Shown here piece after piece: positions 37,289 through 46,857 of a DNA stretch of 64,000 bases (positions are counted from its first letter, which is position 1; each line of letters begins with the position of its first letter). The translations under genes and the position numbers were made by a program. The DNA comes from Marivivens geojensis (GTDB lineage Bacteria > Pseudomonadota > Alphaproteobacteria > Rhodobacterales > Rhodobacteraceae). Location: assembly GCF_023540835.1 (NCBI RefSeq), contig NZ_JALKCU010000002.1, positions 310,001 to 374,000 of the forward strand. The letters run 5' to 3'. The notes below the pieces were generated by a model. That model saw only the letters and a program-made list of their open reading frames with translations. It had not been told where the DNA came from and did not search any database.

Positions 37289-37820
37289 GATCTGCCCTCC
37301 AGTCCTCTAACGCGGGGTTCGGCTCTGCCGCAGGAACCGAAAACGTGGCCCCCGCGCCGAGTGCTTCGATCGCCTTGACCCGCGAGGTCACAACGGCGGC
37401 TTGGGCGGCGGTATCGGCCACAGACTGCTGGAAATCCTGCGCTTTGGCCTGATGGCGGGCGCCGAAATAGAAAGACACAATCGCGCCCATCAACCACCAG
37501 AGCGGCTCTGGCACCAGCGCGATCCCCTGCATCCGACCCGCAAACCAGATCGGATCAACCATCGCCATAACGAACAGCCCCAGCGTTCCGAATGCCAACA
37601 AGGGACGGGGCAGACGGTTGAGCCCGTCTATCACCCGATCAAACAGTCCCTTGCGGTCCCCCCTGAACTCTGCGGCGAACTGGTCGCGCGCCTGAGCCTT
37701 GGCCGAGGCATCGCGCACCGCGCCTGCCTCTGTGTTTTCTGAAAATATTCCAACGGTTTCCGCGACGATGTTGCGACCACTTCCGAACAGAGCGTCCATG
37801 ATGCGTGCGATTACCCCCAT
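37278..37820 (-). CDS. GTA-type 3TM holin
   Basis: A 180-residue membrane protein that matches my recollection of the GTA_holin_3TM family (Rhodobacter capsulatus rcc00556-like). Residues 1-60 are charged and helical (FSENTEAGAVRDASAKAQAR), followed by hydrophobic segments at about 70-90 (RPLLAFGTLGLFVMAMVDP) and 105-125 (PLWWLMGAIVSFYFGARHQ). It would permeabilise the inner membrane and let the endolysin out for cell lysis and particle release. It overlaps the endolysin gene by 10 bp. Confidence 0.8.
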   Translation of the reverse strand: MGVIARIMDALFGSGRNIVAETVGIFSENTEAGAVRDASAKAQARDQFAAEFRGDRKGLFDRVIDGLNRLPRPLLAFGTLGLFVMAMVDPIWFAGRMQGIALVPEPLWWLMGAIVSFYFGARHQAKAQDFQQSVADTAAQAAVVTSRVKAIEALGAGATFSVPAAEPNPALEDWRADHDR

Positions 37821-38422
37821 GCCGACACCCGCGCCTTATGCGCCTCATCCGAGAGGTGATAACGAGGGCTGACAAAGGCTTCGGCGCGGAGAATCCAGCC
37901 GCCTTTGCCACCATCCCGACGGGTTGCGAATTTGCGCAGCGACGGGCGACCGTCGGCCAAAGCGTAGTAGTAATTGCGCCGTGCGATCCCATAGGCATCG
38001 ACGATATGATCAGGTGCGGCATCATACCCGCGATGTGCAGCCGAAATCGTCTGCGGCCCCAAAACCCCGTCAATCGCAACAGGTATCCGCATATCGCACA
38101 ACAGTCGTTGGAGGATGCGAACCGCCCCCGCGCCCGCGTTCACATACATATCGAACACGCTCGCCTGTAGCGGTTCTGGCAATTCGCCGATCCGTGGCTG
38201 GTTGAAGTAATGTTCGACGAAGATATCGACGGCGTCCGTTTCACGCAGTGCCCGCACATCGCGGTCGTCAATGCGCCCGTCCCCAGTCACATCACGCCGC
38301 AAGCGTTGCAACGTGGCAAGGGTAACACCGTGTTTCGTGGGACCACCGGGGTCGGCGGGATCGTTTACATAGCCACCCTCACGGGCGACGATACCTTTGG
38401 CAATCTCTTGGACAGTCTGCAT
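37811..38422 (-). CDS. Glycoside hydrolase family 108 endolysin (GTA/phage type)
   Basis: A 203-residue N-acetylmuramidase-type lysin. The N-terminal motif AREGGYVNDPADPGGPTKHG contains the catalytic Glu of GH108, and the C-terminal part (VDAYGIARRNYYYALA) matches the peptidoglycan-binding PG_binding_3-like domain. There is no signal peptide, so it depends on the adjacent holin. It is the first gene of the cassette, 44 bp after ccmE; its ribosome-binding GAGG is buried in a hairpin (38428-38448). Confidence 0.9.
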   Translation of the reverse strand: MQTVQEIAKGIVAREGGYVNDPADPGGPTKHGVTLATLQRLRRDVTGDGRIDDRDVRALRETDAVDIFVEHYFNQPRIGELPEPLQASVFDMYVNAGAGAVRILQRLLCDMRIPVAIDGVLGPQTISAAHRGYDAAPDHIVDAYGIARRNYYYALADGRPSLRKFATRRDGGKGGWILRAEAFVSPRYHLSDEAHKARVSAWG

Positions 38423-38427
38423 GGCTC

Positions 38428-38448
38428 GGCCTCTTTTTGATTGAGGCC
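38428..38448 (-). promoter_or_regulatory. Hairpin sequestering the endolysin ribosome-binding site
   Basis: On the minus strand GGCCTC-AATCAAAAA-GAGGCC forms a perfect six-base-pair stem. The 3' arm contains GAGG, the only Shine-Dalgarno-like sequence, seven bases before the endolysin ATG. On ccm read-through mRNA this would lower endolysin translation. Confidence 0.55.
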
Positions 38449-38466
38449 AAGCATGAGAGACAAAGG

Positions 38467-38934
38467 TTAACTCTCGCCTGCAGCAGCGTTCGGATCAACG
38501 TAGAGACCCGAATCCTTGAGGCTGTCGAGCACTTCTTTCGGCATGTAATCCTCGTCGTGTTTGGCAAGGATTTCAGAGGCTTCAAAGGTGCCGTTCACGT
38601 ATTTCCCTGTGCCGATCATCCCCTGATTTTCACCAAAGAGATCAGGCAGGATGCCCGTATAGGTTACCGGAATAACCTCTGCACCGTCCGTTACGTTAAA
38701 GGTGATTGTCTCGCTCTCACCACGGACCAATGACCCCTCTTCGACCAATCCACCGAGGCGGAACACTTCGTTAGCGGGGGGCGGTGCCGCGATCACATCG
38801 GTCGGATCGCGGTAGAAGTTGATACCATCGCGGAACCCATATCCGATCAGACCGGCCGAGAGCGCAAGCGCAACAAAGGCCAGAACGATGATCTGGATAC
38901 GACGTTTCTTTTTCAGGCTTTTCAAACCACTCAT
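38467..38934 (-). CDS. ccmE: Cytochrome c maturation protein CcmE (heme chaperone)
   Basis: Periplasmic heme carrier. The 155-residue protein has one N-terminal membrane anchor ([20 protein letters not shown]), the OB-fold body ([31 protein letters not shown]), and the covalent heme-binding histidine in [12 protein letters not shown]. It overlaps argC by four bases. Confidence 0.96.
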   Translation of the reverse strand: MSGLKSLKKKRRIQIIVLAFVALALSAGLIGYGFRDGINFYRDPTDVIAAPPPANEVFRLGGLVEEGSLVRGESETITFNVTDGAEVIPVTYTGILPDLFGENQGMIGTGKYVNGTFEASEILAKHDEDYMPKEVLDSLKDSGLYVDPNAAAGES

Positions 38935-39959
38935 GGGAATACCGGTGCCAATAGCAGGCCTTCGGTTTCAGGCAGCCCCAGCATGAGGTTTGCGTTCTGC
39001 ACAGCCTGACCCGACGACCCTTTGTTCAGGTTATCAAGCGTAGAGACAACCATCGCCCGTCCGGACTTGCGGTCGCCTACCACACCAATATGACAATAGT
39101 TCGAACCCGTCACATTGCCCATCGACGGAGCCGCGCCAAAAGGAAGCACCACGATGAACGGCTCATCCTTGTACTGTTCCACCAGCGCCGCATGGATCGC
39201 TTGAGCATCGCCGCGCACATAGCAGGACGCGAGGATACCACGGTTCACGGGCACCAGATGCGGGGTAAATATGATCTCAACAGGGCGACCGGCCAACAAG
39301 CTGAATTCCTGATCGAATTCGCCCAAGTGACGGTGTTTTCCGCCTTGGCTATAGCCCATCACGTCAGTCGACCGCTCTGCAAAGAGCATGTTCTCTTTGA
39401 GGCTCCGACCCGCGCCAGAGATACCGTTTTTCAGGTCGCAGATGATGTCATCGAGGTCGATCAACCCGCCCGAAATCAACGGACGCAGCGCAAATTGCAC
39501 CGTCGCCGCGTTACAGCCCGTACCCGCCACCAAACGCGCATTTTTAATGTCGTCGCGATAGAACTCGGTCAGACCGTAGACAGCTTCTTTCTGAAGGTCG
39601 GTCGCCACATGCGGCGCGCCATACCATTTTTCATAGGCCGCTGGATCACGCAGACGGAAATCCGCGCCGAGATCCACGACCTTAACGTTTTTTGGCAGAT
39701 CACGGACGAGCGCTTGGCTCAGGCCGTGCGGCAGCGCGGCAAACGCGAGGTCGATCTGATCAAAGTCGATCTCATCAATCGTGCAGAGCGTCGGTAAGTC
39801 CAGATGGCGCAGGTGCGGGAATACGTCAGACATCTGCATGCCTGCCTTACGATCCGCAGAGAGCGCAGCAATCCGTAGGTTCGGGTGCGTTGCGATGATC
39901 CGCACGAGTTCGGCGCCTGTGTAGCCAGAAGCGCCAAGAATAGCGACGTTGTAAGTCAT
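38931..39959 (-). CDS. argC: N-acetyl-gamma-glutamyl-phosphate reductase
   Basis: Third step of arginine synthesis. The 342-residue protein has the NADP-binding [15 protein letters not shown], the catalytic Cys in [15 protein letters not shown] near residue 147, and [10 protein letters not shown]. The ATG at 39959 is chosen by family start ([12 protein letters not shown]). It heads an apparent argC-ccmE-lysis-ccmF-ccmH run. Confidence 0.96.
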   Translation of the reverse strand: MTYNVAILGASGYTGAELVRIIATHPNLRIAALSADRKAGMQMSDVFPHLRHLDLPTLCTIDEIDFDQIDLAFAALPHGLSQALVRDLPKNVKVVDLGADFRLRDPAAYEKWYGAPHVATDLQKEAVYGLTEFYRDDIKNARLVAGTGCNAATVQFALRPLISGGLIDLDDIICDLKNGISGAGRSLKENMLFAERSTDVMGYSQGGKHRHLGEFDQEFSLLAGRPVEIIFTPHLVPVNRGILASCYVRGDAQAIHAALVEQYKDEPFIVVLPFGAAPSMGNVTGSNYCHIGVVGDRKSGRAMVVSTLDNLNKGSSGQAVQNANLMLGLPETEGLLLAPVFP

Positions 39960-40027
39960 AGGGGTCTCCCGTTTGAGGAGTGAGATAGGTAAGGATGAGC
40001 CCCACCGCAACCGGCGGGTTTGCCGAA

Positions 40028-40840
40028 TTAGGCCGAAATGAATTCGACCTTTCGTCGCAAGAACTGTGTCGCGCGATCAGAAACCTTCGACGGATTGCCC
40101 GTGGTCAGATAGACAGTGTCCGTCCCTGCCCCCAGCATTTCAGGCCGACGCTTCAGGTAGTCCTCAAGGCTCGCCGCAACGAGGTTCGCCTGAGAAAACA
40201 CTTTCACGTTCGGACCCAGCGCGTCTTGGAATTCTTTTTCCATGATCGGGTAATGCGTACAGCCAAGGATCGCCGCATCAGGTTCGGGCATCTTGCGCTG
40301 CAGCGCCTCAACATGGCTCCGAACGAGAGCTTCGGCGAGGATCATATCCCCATCCTCTATCGCATCCACCACACCGCCGCAGGCTTGCGCCTCAACGTCC
40401 ACGCCAATCGCACGAAACGCCAGTTCCCGCTGGAATGCACGGCTCCGCACGGTGGCAGGGGTCGCAAAGAGCGCAACGTGTTTCACCTCGACCTCGCGCG
40501 GTGGCGAGTTATCGCCCCACTGGCGTTCGGTCAGCGCTTCGATCAACGGCACGAAAACACCGAGCACGCGTTTGTCACGCGGCACCCATGATTCCTGCAT
40601 CCGACGCAGAGCCGCCGCAGAGGCCGTATTACAGGCGATAATCACGAGGTCGCAGCCTTCGTCCCACATACGGGCGACGGCTTTGGTGGTCAGATCATAG
40701 ATGTCATCGGCATCCCGCACACCATAAGGCGCGTGAGCGTTATCCCCGAAATAAACAAAGGGAACGTCAGGCAGGCGCTTCTGGCATGCGTCCAGAACCG
40801 TTAACCCACCCAAACCACTATCAAAAACCCCGACCGCCAT
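40028..40840 (-). CDS. murI: Glutamate racemase
   Basis: Makes D-glutamate for peptidoglycan. The 270-residue protein has [13 protein letters not shown], the two catalytic cysteines in [12 protein letters not shown] and [11 protein letters not shown], and [11 protein letters not shown]. The start overlaps the acyltransferase stop by one base (TAATG). Confidence 0.95.
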   Translation of the reverse strand: MAVGVFDSGLGGLTVLDACQKRLPDVPFVYFGDNAHAPYGVRDADDIYDLTTKAVARMWDEGCDLVIIACNTASAAALRRMQESWVPRDKRVLGVFVPLIEALTERQWGDNSPPREVEVKHVALFATPATVRSRAFQRELAFRAIGVDVEAQACGGVVDAIEDGDMILAEALVRSHVEALQRKMPEPDAAILGCTHYPIMEKEFQDALGPNVKVFSQANLVAASLEDYLKRRPEMLGAGTDTVYLTTGNPSKVSDRATQFLRRKVEFISA

Positions 40841-41727
40841 TAGCGTTTCCTGTATTTCGCCTCGAATTCAAAGCCCAGACGGTTGGTCCCGTCGGGGCGT
40901 TCGCTTAATGCATACGTCCGTTCCCGCAGGAAATCCATCATCGCTTTGGGGTCAGAGGCATAAGGAGCAAGTTCCTGTGGCGAAATCGGCGCGCCCACGG
41001 CGACTTTGACGCTCGATCCGACGCGAGCGCGAAACTCGCGGATCAAAAGCCCCATACGCAGGGTGTAGTGCAAACGGCTGGCAAGCTGGAACAGGCGGCT
41101 GTTCTGCCCATCGAAATAGATCGGCACCACAGTCGCCCCCGATTTCGCAACCATCTTGGCGGTGAAATTGCGCCACATCGGGTCAAGAGGCCGATCAAAC
41201 CCACGATGTGCGGTCGAAACAGTGCCCCCAGGGAAAATCCCAATCGCCCCACCCTGCTTGAGGTAACGTATCGCCTCTGCACGGGTTTCAAGGTTCAACC
41301 GCGCACCTTCTTTGCTTTCGTCAAAACTGATCGGCAGGATCACCCGTTCGAGGTCGGCAGAACGGCGAAACACCTGATGCGCGAGCACGCGGAAATCACC
41401 GCCGCGCCGTTCGGACAAGATCAATCCCATCATCATCCCGTCAAGGATACCGTAGGGATGGTTCGCCACCACGACCACAGGCCCCTCAGCGGGGATATCA
41501 CTCAGCGATCCTTTGGTGATCTGCAGACCCAGCCGATAGCGTTCGACCATCACCTGCCAAAAATCGCGACCCTCAGCGACCTCTCGGTCATACCCTTTGG
41601 CCTGCCGAATGAGACGCAACCGCCCCGTGACGTTTTCCATCGTGCGAACAAGGACGCGTCCCCCTCTGTTCGCCACGGCGCTGGCATAACTGATATCGCG
41701 GGCCACATGGCGGTCGGAACGGCGCAT
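40840..41727 (-). CDS. Lysophospholipid acyltransferase family protein
   Basis: A 295-residue PlsC-like enzyme. The acyltransferase motif HX4D appears as NHPYGILD near residue 88, followed by [14 protein letters not shown] (motif III) near residue 165. The C-terminal third is less conserved. It probably transfers an acyl chain to a lysolipid, possibly glycerophospholipid or ornithine lipid; the substrate is unclear. It is followed directly by murI. Confidence 0.88.
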   Translation of the reverse strand: MRRSDRHVARDISYASAVANRGGRVLVRTMENVTGRLRLIRQAKGYDREVAEGRDFWQVMVERYRLGLQITKGSLSDIPAEGPVVVVANHPYGILDGMMMGLILSERRGGDFRVLAHQVFRRSADLERVILPISFDESKEGARLNLETRAEAIRYLKQGGAIGIFPGGTVSTAHRGFDRPLDPMWRNFTAKMVAKSGATVVPIYFDGQNSRLFQLASRLHYTLRMGLLIREFRARVGSSVKVAVGAPISPQELAPYASDPKAMMDFLRERTYALSERPDGTNRLGFEFEAKYRKR

Positions 41728-41887
41728 CTTGGATCGTCTCGGCTGATTCCCTCGGAGTGAGAAAGATATATCGAGAGGCCCGCCAAAAAGGCACTAGAGA
41801 AGGGCAAACTGCCCGTAATTTCGCATTTCCGTTACAAATTATCCGTTAGCGCCTCTACCCCTATGATTTTCATGGCCTATCAGGTTG

Positions 41888-41925
41888 CATAGCTGCTATG
41901 ACGATAAGTAATGGTCATGTCATAG
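41888..41925 (+). promoter_or_regulatory. Overlapping inverted repeats upstream of the LysR gene
   Basis: CATAG-CTG-CTATG at 41888-41900 is a perfect dyad; its right arm, extended to CTATGAC (41896-41902), pairs again with GTCATAG (41919-41925). Such nested symmetry 30-70 bp before a LysR gene is typical of an autoregulatory site. Confidence 0.45.
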
Positions 41926-41956
41926 TGAGCGGTACAACAGGCGGGTAAAGAGACAG

Positions 41957-42865
41957 ATGGATTGGGATAAACTTCGTATATTTCACGCAGTTGCGGATGC
42001 AGGGTCGCTGACCCACGCTGGCGAAACACTGCACCTGTCCCAATCTGCGGTAAGCCGTCAAATTCGCTCACTCGAGGAATCTCTGAACACCACCCTGTTC
42101 CACCGCCATGCCCGCGGTCTGATCCTGACCGAACAAGGCGAACTGCTGTTCGACGCCACGCGTGCGATGAATAAACGGCTTGAGGCCGCCGCCGCGCGCA
42201 TCCGCGACAGCGAAGAAGAAGTGTTTGGTGAGTTGAAAGTGACCACCACCACGGGCTTTGGCACCATGTGGCTCGCACCGCGTTTGCCAAAACTCTACGA
42301 AAAATACCCAGAGCTCAAAATCGACCTCATGCTCGAAGAGCGGGTGCTCGACCTGCCGATGCGTGAAGCCGACGTTGCGATCCGCATGAAAGAGCCGTCA
42401 CAAGCCGACCTGATCCGCAAACGCCTGATGAACATTCGGATGCGTCTCTACGCGACTCAGGACTACCTCGACACCCATGCGCCGCTCACCACGGTCGAAG
42501 AAATCTCGGCGCACCGTCTGATTTGCCAGAGCCCGAATTCGGCTCAGGTCTCTGCGGGCGCGTCACTGGTGCAACATTTGCTGGGCTACGACGTCCTCAG
42601 CACGCTCACCGTGAACAACTATTTCGGCGCCTTGCAGGCAGTTTTGGCGAATTTGGGCGTCGGCGTGCTGCCCGATTACCTGACCGAAGACTTCCCGCAG
42701 CTCGTTCGCGTGCTGCCAGAAATCGAATCCGGTGAGGTTCCAGTCTTCCTCGCCTACCCCGAAGAACTGCGCCAATCGAAACGCGTCTCTGCCTTTCGGG
42801 ACTTCGTTCAAGAAGAAATATTCAACCACCGCCGCAAGATACGCGACAACGAGACGCCCTCTTAA
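41957..42865 (+). CDS. LysR-family transcriptional regulator
   Basis: A 302-residue regulator. The N-terminal HTH (LRIFHAVADAGSLTHAGETL, then LSQSAVSRQIRSLEESL) is followed by a LysR substrate-binding domain (residues about 90-290), with TTTTGFGTMWLAPRLPKLYEKYP typical of the family. No metabolic gene is immediately divergent apart from the acyltransferase at 41727, so the target is unclear. A possible small RNA lies directly downstream. Confidence 0.93.
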   Translation: MDWDKLRIFHAVADAGSLTHAGETLHLSQSAVSRQIRSLEESLNTTLFHRHARGLILTEQGELLFDATRAMNKRLEAAAARIRDSEEEVFGELKVTTTTGFGTMWLAPRLPKLYEKYPELKIDLMLEERVLDLPMREADVAIRMKEPSQADLIRKRLMNIRMRLYATQDYLDTHAPLTTVEEISAHRLICQSPNSAQVSAGASLVQHLLGYDVLSTLTVNNYFGALQAVLANLGVGVLPDYLTEDFPQLVRVLPEIESGEVPVFLAYPEELRQSKRVSAFRDFVQEEIFNHRRKIRDNETPS

Positions 42866-42947
42866 TCAAAGCTATGCCGTGAGTGCATAACGGGCATGTC
42901 TCAAGTTGATAGGGTTTTTCCTTGATCGTTCACAAACTGCTGCCTAT

Positions 42948-42977
42948 TTGAGCCTTCGAAGCCGATGATGCTTATAC
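42948..42977 (+). promoter_or_regulatory. Candidate promoter of the small RNA
   Basis: TTGAGC at 42948-42953 and TTATAC at 42972-42977 with an 18 bp spacer; the start of transcription would be near 42984. Confidence 0.45.
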
Positions 42978-42983
42978 GCTCAT

Positions 42984-43036
42984 CACTTCAACCTCCCTGT
43001 TGGACTTCGCCGGGCATCGTCCCGGCGATTTTTTTT
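42984..43036 (+). ncRNA. Candidate small RNA with anti-Shine-Dalgarno CCTCCC motif (suhB/MmgR-like?)
   Basis: A short, non-coding stretch between the LysR gene and purL has its own plausible promoter, an unstructured segment with CAACCTCCCTGTTGGACTT, and a strong terminator (arms TCGCCGGG and CCCGGCGA, then eight T). The arrangement recalls the alphaproteobacterial suhB/MmgR sRNA family, where a CCTCCC-containing segment lies ahead of the terminator hairpin, but this family assignment is from memory. The exact 5' end is a guess. Confidence 0.5.
43007..43036 (+). terminator. Intrinsic terminator of the candidate sRNA / LysR transcript
   Basis: TCGCCGGG-CATCGT-CCCGGCGA, a perfect eight-base-pair stem, followed by eight T. 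Confidence 0.93.
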
Positions 43037-43117
43037 GCCCTCGCGTCACCTGCGGGCCTTCCCCCCAAAGCCTGCTTGCCCTAATAGGACGGCACTTCCA
43101 GCCTGCGGGGAAAGACC

Positions 43118-45277
43118 ATGGACGATCCGAAAATCACCGAAGACCTGATTGCTGCTCACGGCCTCAAGCCAGATGAGTATGAACGTATCCTCGAGATTAT
43201 CGGACGAGAGCCGACATTCACCGAGCTCGGCATCTTCTCTGCGATGTGGAACGAACACTGTTCTTATAAGTCGTCCAAAAAATGGCTCCGCGGTCTACCG
43301 ACCAAAGGCCCGCAAGTGATCTGCGGTCCGGGCGAGAACGCCGGTGTTGTCGATATCGGCGACGGTCAGGCGATCGTGTTCAAAATGGAAAGCCACAACC
43401 ACCCGTCCTACATCGAACCCTATCAGGGTGCGGCAACGGGTGTCGGCGGCATCCTCCGCGACGTATTCACAATGGGCGCCCGTCCGATTGCAGCGATGAA
43501 CTCGCTCTCGTTCGGTGCAGCCGATCACCCGAAAACCAAACAGCTCGTCAACGGCGTGGTTGAGGGCGTTGGCGGTTACGGCAACTGTTTCGGCGTGCCG
43601 ACCGTCGGTGGCGAAGTGCGCTTCCACCCCGCCTACAACGGCAACTGCCTCGTAAACGCTTTCGCGGCTGGCCTCGCTGACGCGGACAAAATCTTCTACT
43701 CGGCGGCGTCTGGTGTCGGCATGCCTGTTGTTTACCTCGGTGCAAAAACAGGTCGTGACGGTGTTGGCGGTGCGACCATGGCATCGGCAGAATTCGACGA
43801 CACGATCGAAGAAAAACGCCCCACCGTTCAGGTTGGTGACCCGTTCACCGAAAAACGCCTGATGGAAGCTTGCATGGAACTGATGCGCACGGGCGCTGTG
43901 ATTTCCATTCAGGACATGGGCGCGGCTGGCCTCACCTGTTCCGCAGTTGAAATGGGCGACAAAGGTCACTTGGGCATCAAACTGGAACTGGACCGCGTTC
44001 CCCAGCGTGAACCCAACATGACCGCCTACGAAATGATGCTCTCTGAATCCCAAGAGCGGATGCTCATGGTTCTGAACCCAGAGCTTGAGGCCGAAGCCCG
44101 CGCCGTGTTCGAAAAATGGGACCTCGATTTCGCAATCGTAGGTGAAACCATCGCCGAAGACCGTTTTGTCATCCTGCACGGTAATGAGGTCAAAGCGGAC
44201 CTCCCACTCTCCGAGCTGTCGTCCTCGGCCCCTGAATACGACCGTCCGTGGGTTCCGACCCCAGCGGCTGCACCTATGGCAGACGTTCCAGGCGTTGACG
44301 CGATTGACGGCCTGAAGGCGCTGATTTCCTCCCCGAACTACGCTGGCAAACAGTGGGTTTACGAACAATACGACAGCCAAGTTATGGGCGACACCGTTCG
44401 CAAACCGGGCTTGGGCGCTGGCATCGTGCGGATCCACGGCACCGATAAGGCTGTTGCCTTCACCTCTGACGTGACCCCGCGCTACGTTAAGGCAAACCCT
44501 GTTGAGGGCGGCAAACAAGCCGTTGCCGAAGCCTACCGTAACCTCTCTGCAGTTGGGGCAAAGCCGCTGGCAACGACCGACAACCTGAACTTTGGCAACC
44601 CCGAGAAGCCAGAGATCATGGGTCAGTTCGTTGGCGCCCTGCAGGGCATCGGCGAGGCCTGCATCGCGCTCGACACCCCGATCGTGTCGGGCAACGTATC
44701 GCTCTACAATGAAACCGATGGTCAAGGCATCCTTCCGACACCGACCATCTGCGCCGTTGGTCTGATCGACAACCTCAACGATGCGATCCTCGGCACCGCG
44801 CGTGACGGTCATGTTCTGCTGCTCTTGGGTGAAACTGCTGGCCACCTTGGTCAGTCGGCTCTGCTCGCTGAAGTGTATAACCGCGAAGACGGCGATGCAC
44901 CGCATGTCGATCTGGCCGCAGAAGCCGCACATGGCGATTTCATCCGCGCAAACCGCGCGCTGATCAACGCTTGCACCGACCTTGCTGACGGTGGTCTGGC
45001 GCTTGCTGCTTTTGAAATGGCCGAAGCCGCTGGCGTAGGTGTCTCGCTCGATGCATCCGACACCCCGACCCTCTTTGGTGAGGATCAGGGCCGCTACCTG
45101 ATCGCGTGTAGCTTTGACAAGGCAGAGGCACTGATGATCGCCGCAGGTCAGGCAGGTGTGACCCTGCAGACCGTTGGTAAATTCGGCGGCACGGATGTGA
45201 GCTTTGGCGGATCGTCTGCACCGCTCGCAGAACTGACCGAGATTTTCCGGTCCTCGTTCTACACTGCAATCCACTAA
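43118..45277 (+). CDS. purL: Phosphoribosylformylglycinamidine synthase subunit II
   Basis: ATP-dependent amidation of FGAR in purine synthesis. The 719-residue small-type PurL has [12 protein letters not shown] near residue 48, [27 protein letters not shown] near residue 90, [14 protein letters not shown], and the second ATP-binding half ([15 protein letters not shown]). This form works with separate PurQ and PurS, which are not in the window. Confidence 0.97.
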   Translation: MDDPKITEDLIAAHGLKPDEYERILEIIGREPTFTELGIFSAMWNEHCSYKSSKKWLRGLPTKGPQVICGPGENAGVVDIGDGQAIVFKMESHNHPSYIEPYQGAATGVGGILRDVFTMGARPIAAMNSLSFGAADHPKTKQLVNGVVEGVGGYGNCFGVPTVGGEVRFHPAYNGNCLVNAFAAGLADADKIFYSAASGVGMPVVYLGAKTGRDGVGGATMASAEFDDTIEEKRPTVQVGDPFTEKRLMEACMELMRTGAVISIQDMGAAGLTCSAVEMGDKGHLGIKLELDRVPQREPNMTAYEMMLSESQERMLMVLNPELEAEARAVFEKWDLDFAIVGETIAEDRFVILHGNEVKADLPLSELSSSAPEYDRPWVPTPAAAPMADVPGVDAIDGLKALISSPNYAGKQWVYEQYDSQVMGDTVRKPGLGAGIVRIHGTDKAVAFTSDVTPRYVKANPVEGGKQAVAEAYRNLSAVGAKPLATTDNLNFGNPEKPEIMGQFVGALQGIGEACIALDTPIVSGNVSLYNETDGQGILPTPTICAVGLIDNLNDAILGTARDGHVLLLLGETAGHLGQSALLAEVYNREDGDAPHVDLAAEAAHGDFIRANRALINACTDLADGGLALAAFEMAEAAGVGVSLDASDTPTLFGEDQGRYLIACSFDKAEALMIAAGQAGVTLQTVGKFGGTDVSFGGSSAPLAELTEIFRSSFYTAIH

Positions 45278-45285
45278 TACCGATC

Positions 45286-45310
45286 AGGCCCGCCACTGAG
45301 CGGGCCTTTT
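45286..45310 (+). terminator. Intrinsic terminator after purL
   Basis: AGGCCCGC-CACTGA-GCGGGCCT followed by TTT. Confidence 0.88.
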
Positions 45311-45325
45311 CGTCTCTGCCCGTTG

Positions 45326-45808
45326 ATGACGCTCCCCGACCTGAAATCCGACTGCATGAACTGCGCAGCGCTCTGCTGTGTGAGCCTCGTCTTGGACAAA
45401 GGCCCGATGTTCGCCATTGATAAGGCCGCAGGCACGCCCTGCCCCAATCTGGGCAAACACCTCTGCACGATTCACGATGATCTGGAACCCCGCGGGTTCA
45501 AGGGCTGCACGCTCTATGACTGCGCGGGCGCGGGTCAGCGCGTCACCCAAGAGCGCTTCAACGGCGAAAGCTGGCGCGATGCGCCCGAACTCTTGCCCGC
45601 AATGATGCGCGATTTTGCGAACCTGCGTCCGATCCATGAACGCATGACGATGCTGGTTGCCGCTGAAACCTACAGCCTTCCGCAGGAATTAGAGGCCCGC
45701 CGTGCAGGGCTATTGCGGAAACTCTCGCGCCTTTGGGCCGATACCGCAGAGCAAAAAGCCGCCTTTGACGCCTTCCTCAGCGACATGCGTAAATTTGTCG
45801 ACCGCTAA
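45326..45808 (+). CDS. Cysteine-cluster protein (YkgJ-like), function unknown
   Basis: A 160-residue protein whose N-terminal 70 residues hold a cysteine pattern suited to metal or Fe-S binding: CMNCAALCC near residue 10, then C in GTPCPNLGKHLCTIH, then RGFKGCTLYDCAGAGQ. This resembles the YkgJ/UPF0153-type zinc- or iron-chelating family. The rest is helical without motifs. The ATG at 45326 lies 48 bp after purL, past a terminator. Confidence 0.65.
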   Translation: MTLPDLKSDCMNCAALCCVSLVLDKGPMFAIDKAAGTPCPNLGKHLCTIHDDLEPRGFKGCTLYDCAGAGQRVTQERFNGESWRDAPELLPAMMRDFANLRPIHERMTMLVAAETYSLPQELEARRAGLLRKLSRLWADTAEQKAAFDAFLSDMRKFVDR

Positions 45809-45865
45809 TCGCTTGCGGCCCGTCCCGCGCCGTCCTACATCTTAGGTAAGACAGGAGGCCCACGA

Positions 45866-46102
45866 ATGGCGATCACCGCAGAAGAAATCGAAAGCCTAAT
45901 CCGCGAAGCATTCCCCGCTGCCAAAGTGCAGGTTCAGGGCGACGACGGTCAGCACTTTGCTGCCTACGTCGAAGACGAAAGCTTCCGCGATATGAACCGC
46001 GTCCAGCAGCAGCGCGCTGTCTACGCGGCGCTCAAGGGCAAAATGGACGGATCACAAGGCGAATTGCATGCTTTGGCACTGACCACCAAGGCACCGGACT
46101 AA
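45866..46102 (+). CDS. BolA-family protein
   Basis: A 78-residue BolA/YrbA-like protein ([34 protein letters not shown]; here noted in parts: [12 protein letters not shown], then GQHFAAYV) with the C-terminal HALALTTK. BolA proteins pair with CGFS glutaredoxins to handle [2Fe-2S] clusters, and the Grx4 gene follows after 10 bp, so the pair is likely one functional unit. AGGAGG precedes the ATG. Confidence 0.93.
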   Translation: MAITAEEIESLIREAFPAAKVQVQGDDGQHFAAYVEDESFRDMNRVQQQRAVYAALKGKMDGSQGELHALALTTKAPD

Positions 46103-46112
46103 GGAAAGACAC

Positions 46113-46472
46113 ATGTCGACAACTGACAAAATCAAAGAAACCGTCACCTCCAATGACGTTGTGCTCTATATGAAAGGCACAAAAACCATGCCGCAGTGTG
46201 GGTTCTCGTCCCGCGTTGCTGGCGTCCTGAACTTCATGGGCGTGGACTATGCCGACGTGAACGTTCTGGCTGACGAAGAAATCCGTCAGGGCATCAAAGA
46301 ATACTCCGACTGGCCGACCATCCCGCAACTCTACGTCAAAGGCGAGTTCGTGGGCGGTTGCGACATCATCACCGAGATGACCCTGTCGGGCGAACTGGAC
46401 GAACTCTTTGAAAAAGAAGGCGTTGCCTTTGACAAAGAGAAAGCGGAACAAATCCGCGCTGCGAACCAGTAA
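46113..46472 (+). CDS. grxD: Monothiol glutaredoxin (Grx4 type)
   Basis: A 119-residue Fe-S cluster carrier. The CGFS active site is in [13 protein letters not shown] near residue 30, with [19 protein letters not shown] as the glutathione-binding region. It follows the BolA gene by 10 bp and is followed by a strong terminator. Confidence 0.96.
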   Translation: MSTTDKIKETVTSNDVVLYMKGTKTMPQCGFSSRVAGVLNFMGVDYADVNVLADEEIRQGIKEYSDWPTIPQLYVKGEFVGGCDIITEMTLSGELDELFEKEGVAFDKEKAEQIRAANQ

Positions 46473-46493
46473 CTCGCAAACGATCTATTGGAA

Positions 46494-46519
46494 AAGGCGC
46501 CCCGTGAGGCGCCTTTTTT
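46494..46519 (+). terminator. Intrinsic terminator after grxD
   Basis: AAGGCGCC-CCGTGA-GGCGCCTT then TTTT. Confidence 0.92.
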
Positions 46520-46854
46520 CATTCCGTCGATACCCGATTACAGGATTGGTAAACGACCGCTTCGTTGCCCGTGGCTGCATCATACCAACCCAGCATCGCC
46601 TCACGGTCATTGACCCACCAGACATAGTCAGAGGCCACTGGCGAGTTGCGATAGCGTTTGCCCTCAGAGCTCGGCACGGCAGAGAGCATCGCGATATGAC
46701 CTTCGGCCATCACGATAGCCTGATCGGGGCCATCGGACTGCACGTAGACCACATCCAATTTGATCTCGCGGTCGCAAATATAGATGGAATGGCTCAGCCC
46801 TGCGGCCTGCCCTGTTGCTGGCAACAACGCCAAAAGGGCCGCCGCAATACGCAT
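46519..46854 (-). CDS. Secreted MliC-like protein (possible lysozyme inhibitor)
   Basis: A 111-residue exported protein with a signal peptide (RIAAALLALLPATGQA). The mature part is an eight-stranded-type domain with two cysteines (SIYICDREIKLDVVYV near the start, YQSCNRV near the end), the pattern AMLSAVPSSEGKRY and WWVNDREAMLGW, resembling MliC/PliC inhibitors of c-type lysozyme. It lies 3 bp after zapA. Confidence 0.65.
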   Translation of the reverse strand: MRIAAALLALLPATGQAAGLSHSIYICDREIKLDVVYVQSDGPDQAIVMAEGHIAMLSAVPSSEGKRYRNSPVASDYVWWVNDREAMLGWYDAATGNEAVVYQSCNRVSTE

Positions 46855-46857
46855 GAG

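Noticed and set aside
43295-45274. 659-codon open frame antisense to purL
   Set aside because: Shadow of a well supported gene; no recognisable domain and no ribosome-binding site.
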